Assembly: GCA_015060225.1 (NCBI GenBank)
Contig: SUYX01000022.1
Location: 1 to 33,177, forward strand
DNA length: 33,177 nt
DNA from: Bacteroidales bacterium
GTDB lineage: Bacteria; Bacteroidota; Bacteroidia; Bacteroidales; UBA932
Direction of reading: 5' to 3'
Shown: piece after piece, positions 33,002-33,177 of the stretch
Position numbering within the stretch: the first letter of the stretch is position 1
How the letters are laid out: each line of letters opens with the position of its first letter
Notes under the pieces: model-generated
Told to the model about the DNA's origin: nothing
Database searches by the model: none
Seen by the model: only the letters and a program-made list of their open reading frames with translations
Program-made: the position numbers and the translations under genes

Positions 33002-33177
33002 ATGCTTAAGAACTTTTTGATGACGCTCAAACGCTACAAGGTGGCGGGGGTGTTGAATATACTGGGACTTACTTTGGCGTTCACAGCGTTTTATGTGATA
33101 GCGTCGCAGGTGTGGTATTCTGTAACCTACAACAGACCGTTGAAGGATTCGGATAGGGTGTATATGATTTCGGCACT
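33002..33177 (+). CDS. Start of an ABC transporter permease (MacB/FtsX type), partial
   Basis: The gene begins at the ATG at 33002 and runs off the right edge; 58 residues are visible. They read MLKNFLMTLKRYKVAGVLNI, then LGLTLAFTAFYVIASQVWYS and VTYNRPLKDSDRVYMIS. A basic amphipathic start, then a first membrane helix with NILGLTLAF, then the beginning of a periplasmic domain (V.YN....DRVY.I) is the usual N-terminus of MacB-type permeases in Bacteroidota. With the TolC-like channel and the adaptor it makes a MacAB-TolC-like exporter. The ATPase gene is not in the window and may lie farther downstream. Confidence 0.85.
   Translation, partial: MLKNFLMTLKRYKVAGVLNILGLTLAFTAFYVIASQVWYSVTYNRPLKDSDRVYMISA

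Overview
The window comes from a member of the Bacteroidota, most likely order Bacteroidales. Three things point there: promoter elements of the TAnnTTTG (-7) / TTTG (-33) type in front of several genes, an F1Fo ATP synthase operon that begins with the beta and epsilon genes (atpD-atpC-atpB-atpE-atpF-atpH-atpA-atpG), and proteins built in the style of this phylum (membrane-anchored AraC regulator, TlpA-like lipid or periplasmic thioredoxin, acidic-tailed lipoproteins). No rRNA, tRNA, CRISPR array, insertion sequence or phage gene was recognised.

Layout. 1-2.4 kb: a lipoprotein gene cut by the left edge, a membrane-bound AraC-family regulator and a decayed PH-domain fragment, all on the minus strand. 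2.2-8.1 kb: a nested palindrome, proC, two copies of a 145-bp intergenic repeat with minisatellite arrays, a small membrane protein, an ECF sigma factor operon (sigma factor, coiled-coil membrane protein, TraB/GumN-like protein) and an ABC-F ATPase. 8.1-16.7 kb: rmuC, then the complete ATP synthase operon closed by a strong terminator. 16.7-21.0 kb: a complete polyamine ABC transporter operon, potABCD, also with a terminator. 21.0-21.6 kb: two large imperfect palindromes with no gene. 21.6-24.2 kb: a secreted protein with TonB-plug-like segments, divergent from a histidine kinase/response regulator pair. The shared intergenic region holds four TTAA-type direct repeats one helical turn apart. 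24.2-26.3 kb: aldehyde dehydrogenase and low-molecular-weight phosphatase on the minus strand. 26.3-29.9 kb: three 16-bp direct repeats with an exact 51-bp period, then a two-gene operon of a thioredoxin-fold protein and a lipoprotein that fuses a complete peptide deformylase to a complete M14 zinc carboxypeptidase. 29.9-33.2 kb: an efflux operon (TolC-like, HlyD/MacA-like adaptor, start of an ABC permease). Two palindromic elements that share the same arm sequence bracket the first two efflux genes.

The most unusual gene is the exported peptide deformylase-carboxypeptidase (27603-29897). By its motifs it could remove the formyl group from formyl-methionyl peptides and then trim peptides outside the cytoplasm, next to a periplasmic thioredoxin-like protein. 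At the DNA level, gene spacers are rich in structured repeats of several unrelated families. The heptamer GTCGGGA also occurs about ten times more often than base composition predicts, in genes and spacers alike, which makes it a candidate genome-wide signal such as a Chi-like or uptake sequence.
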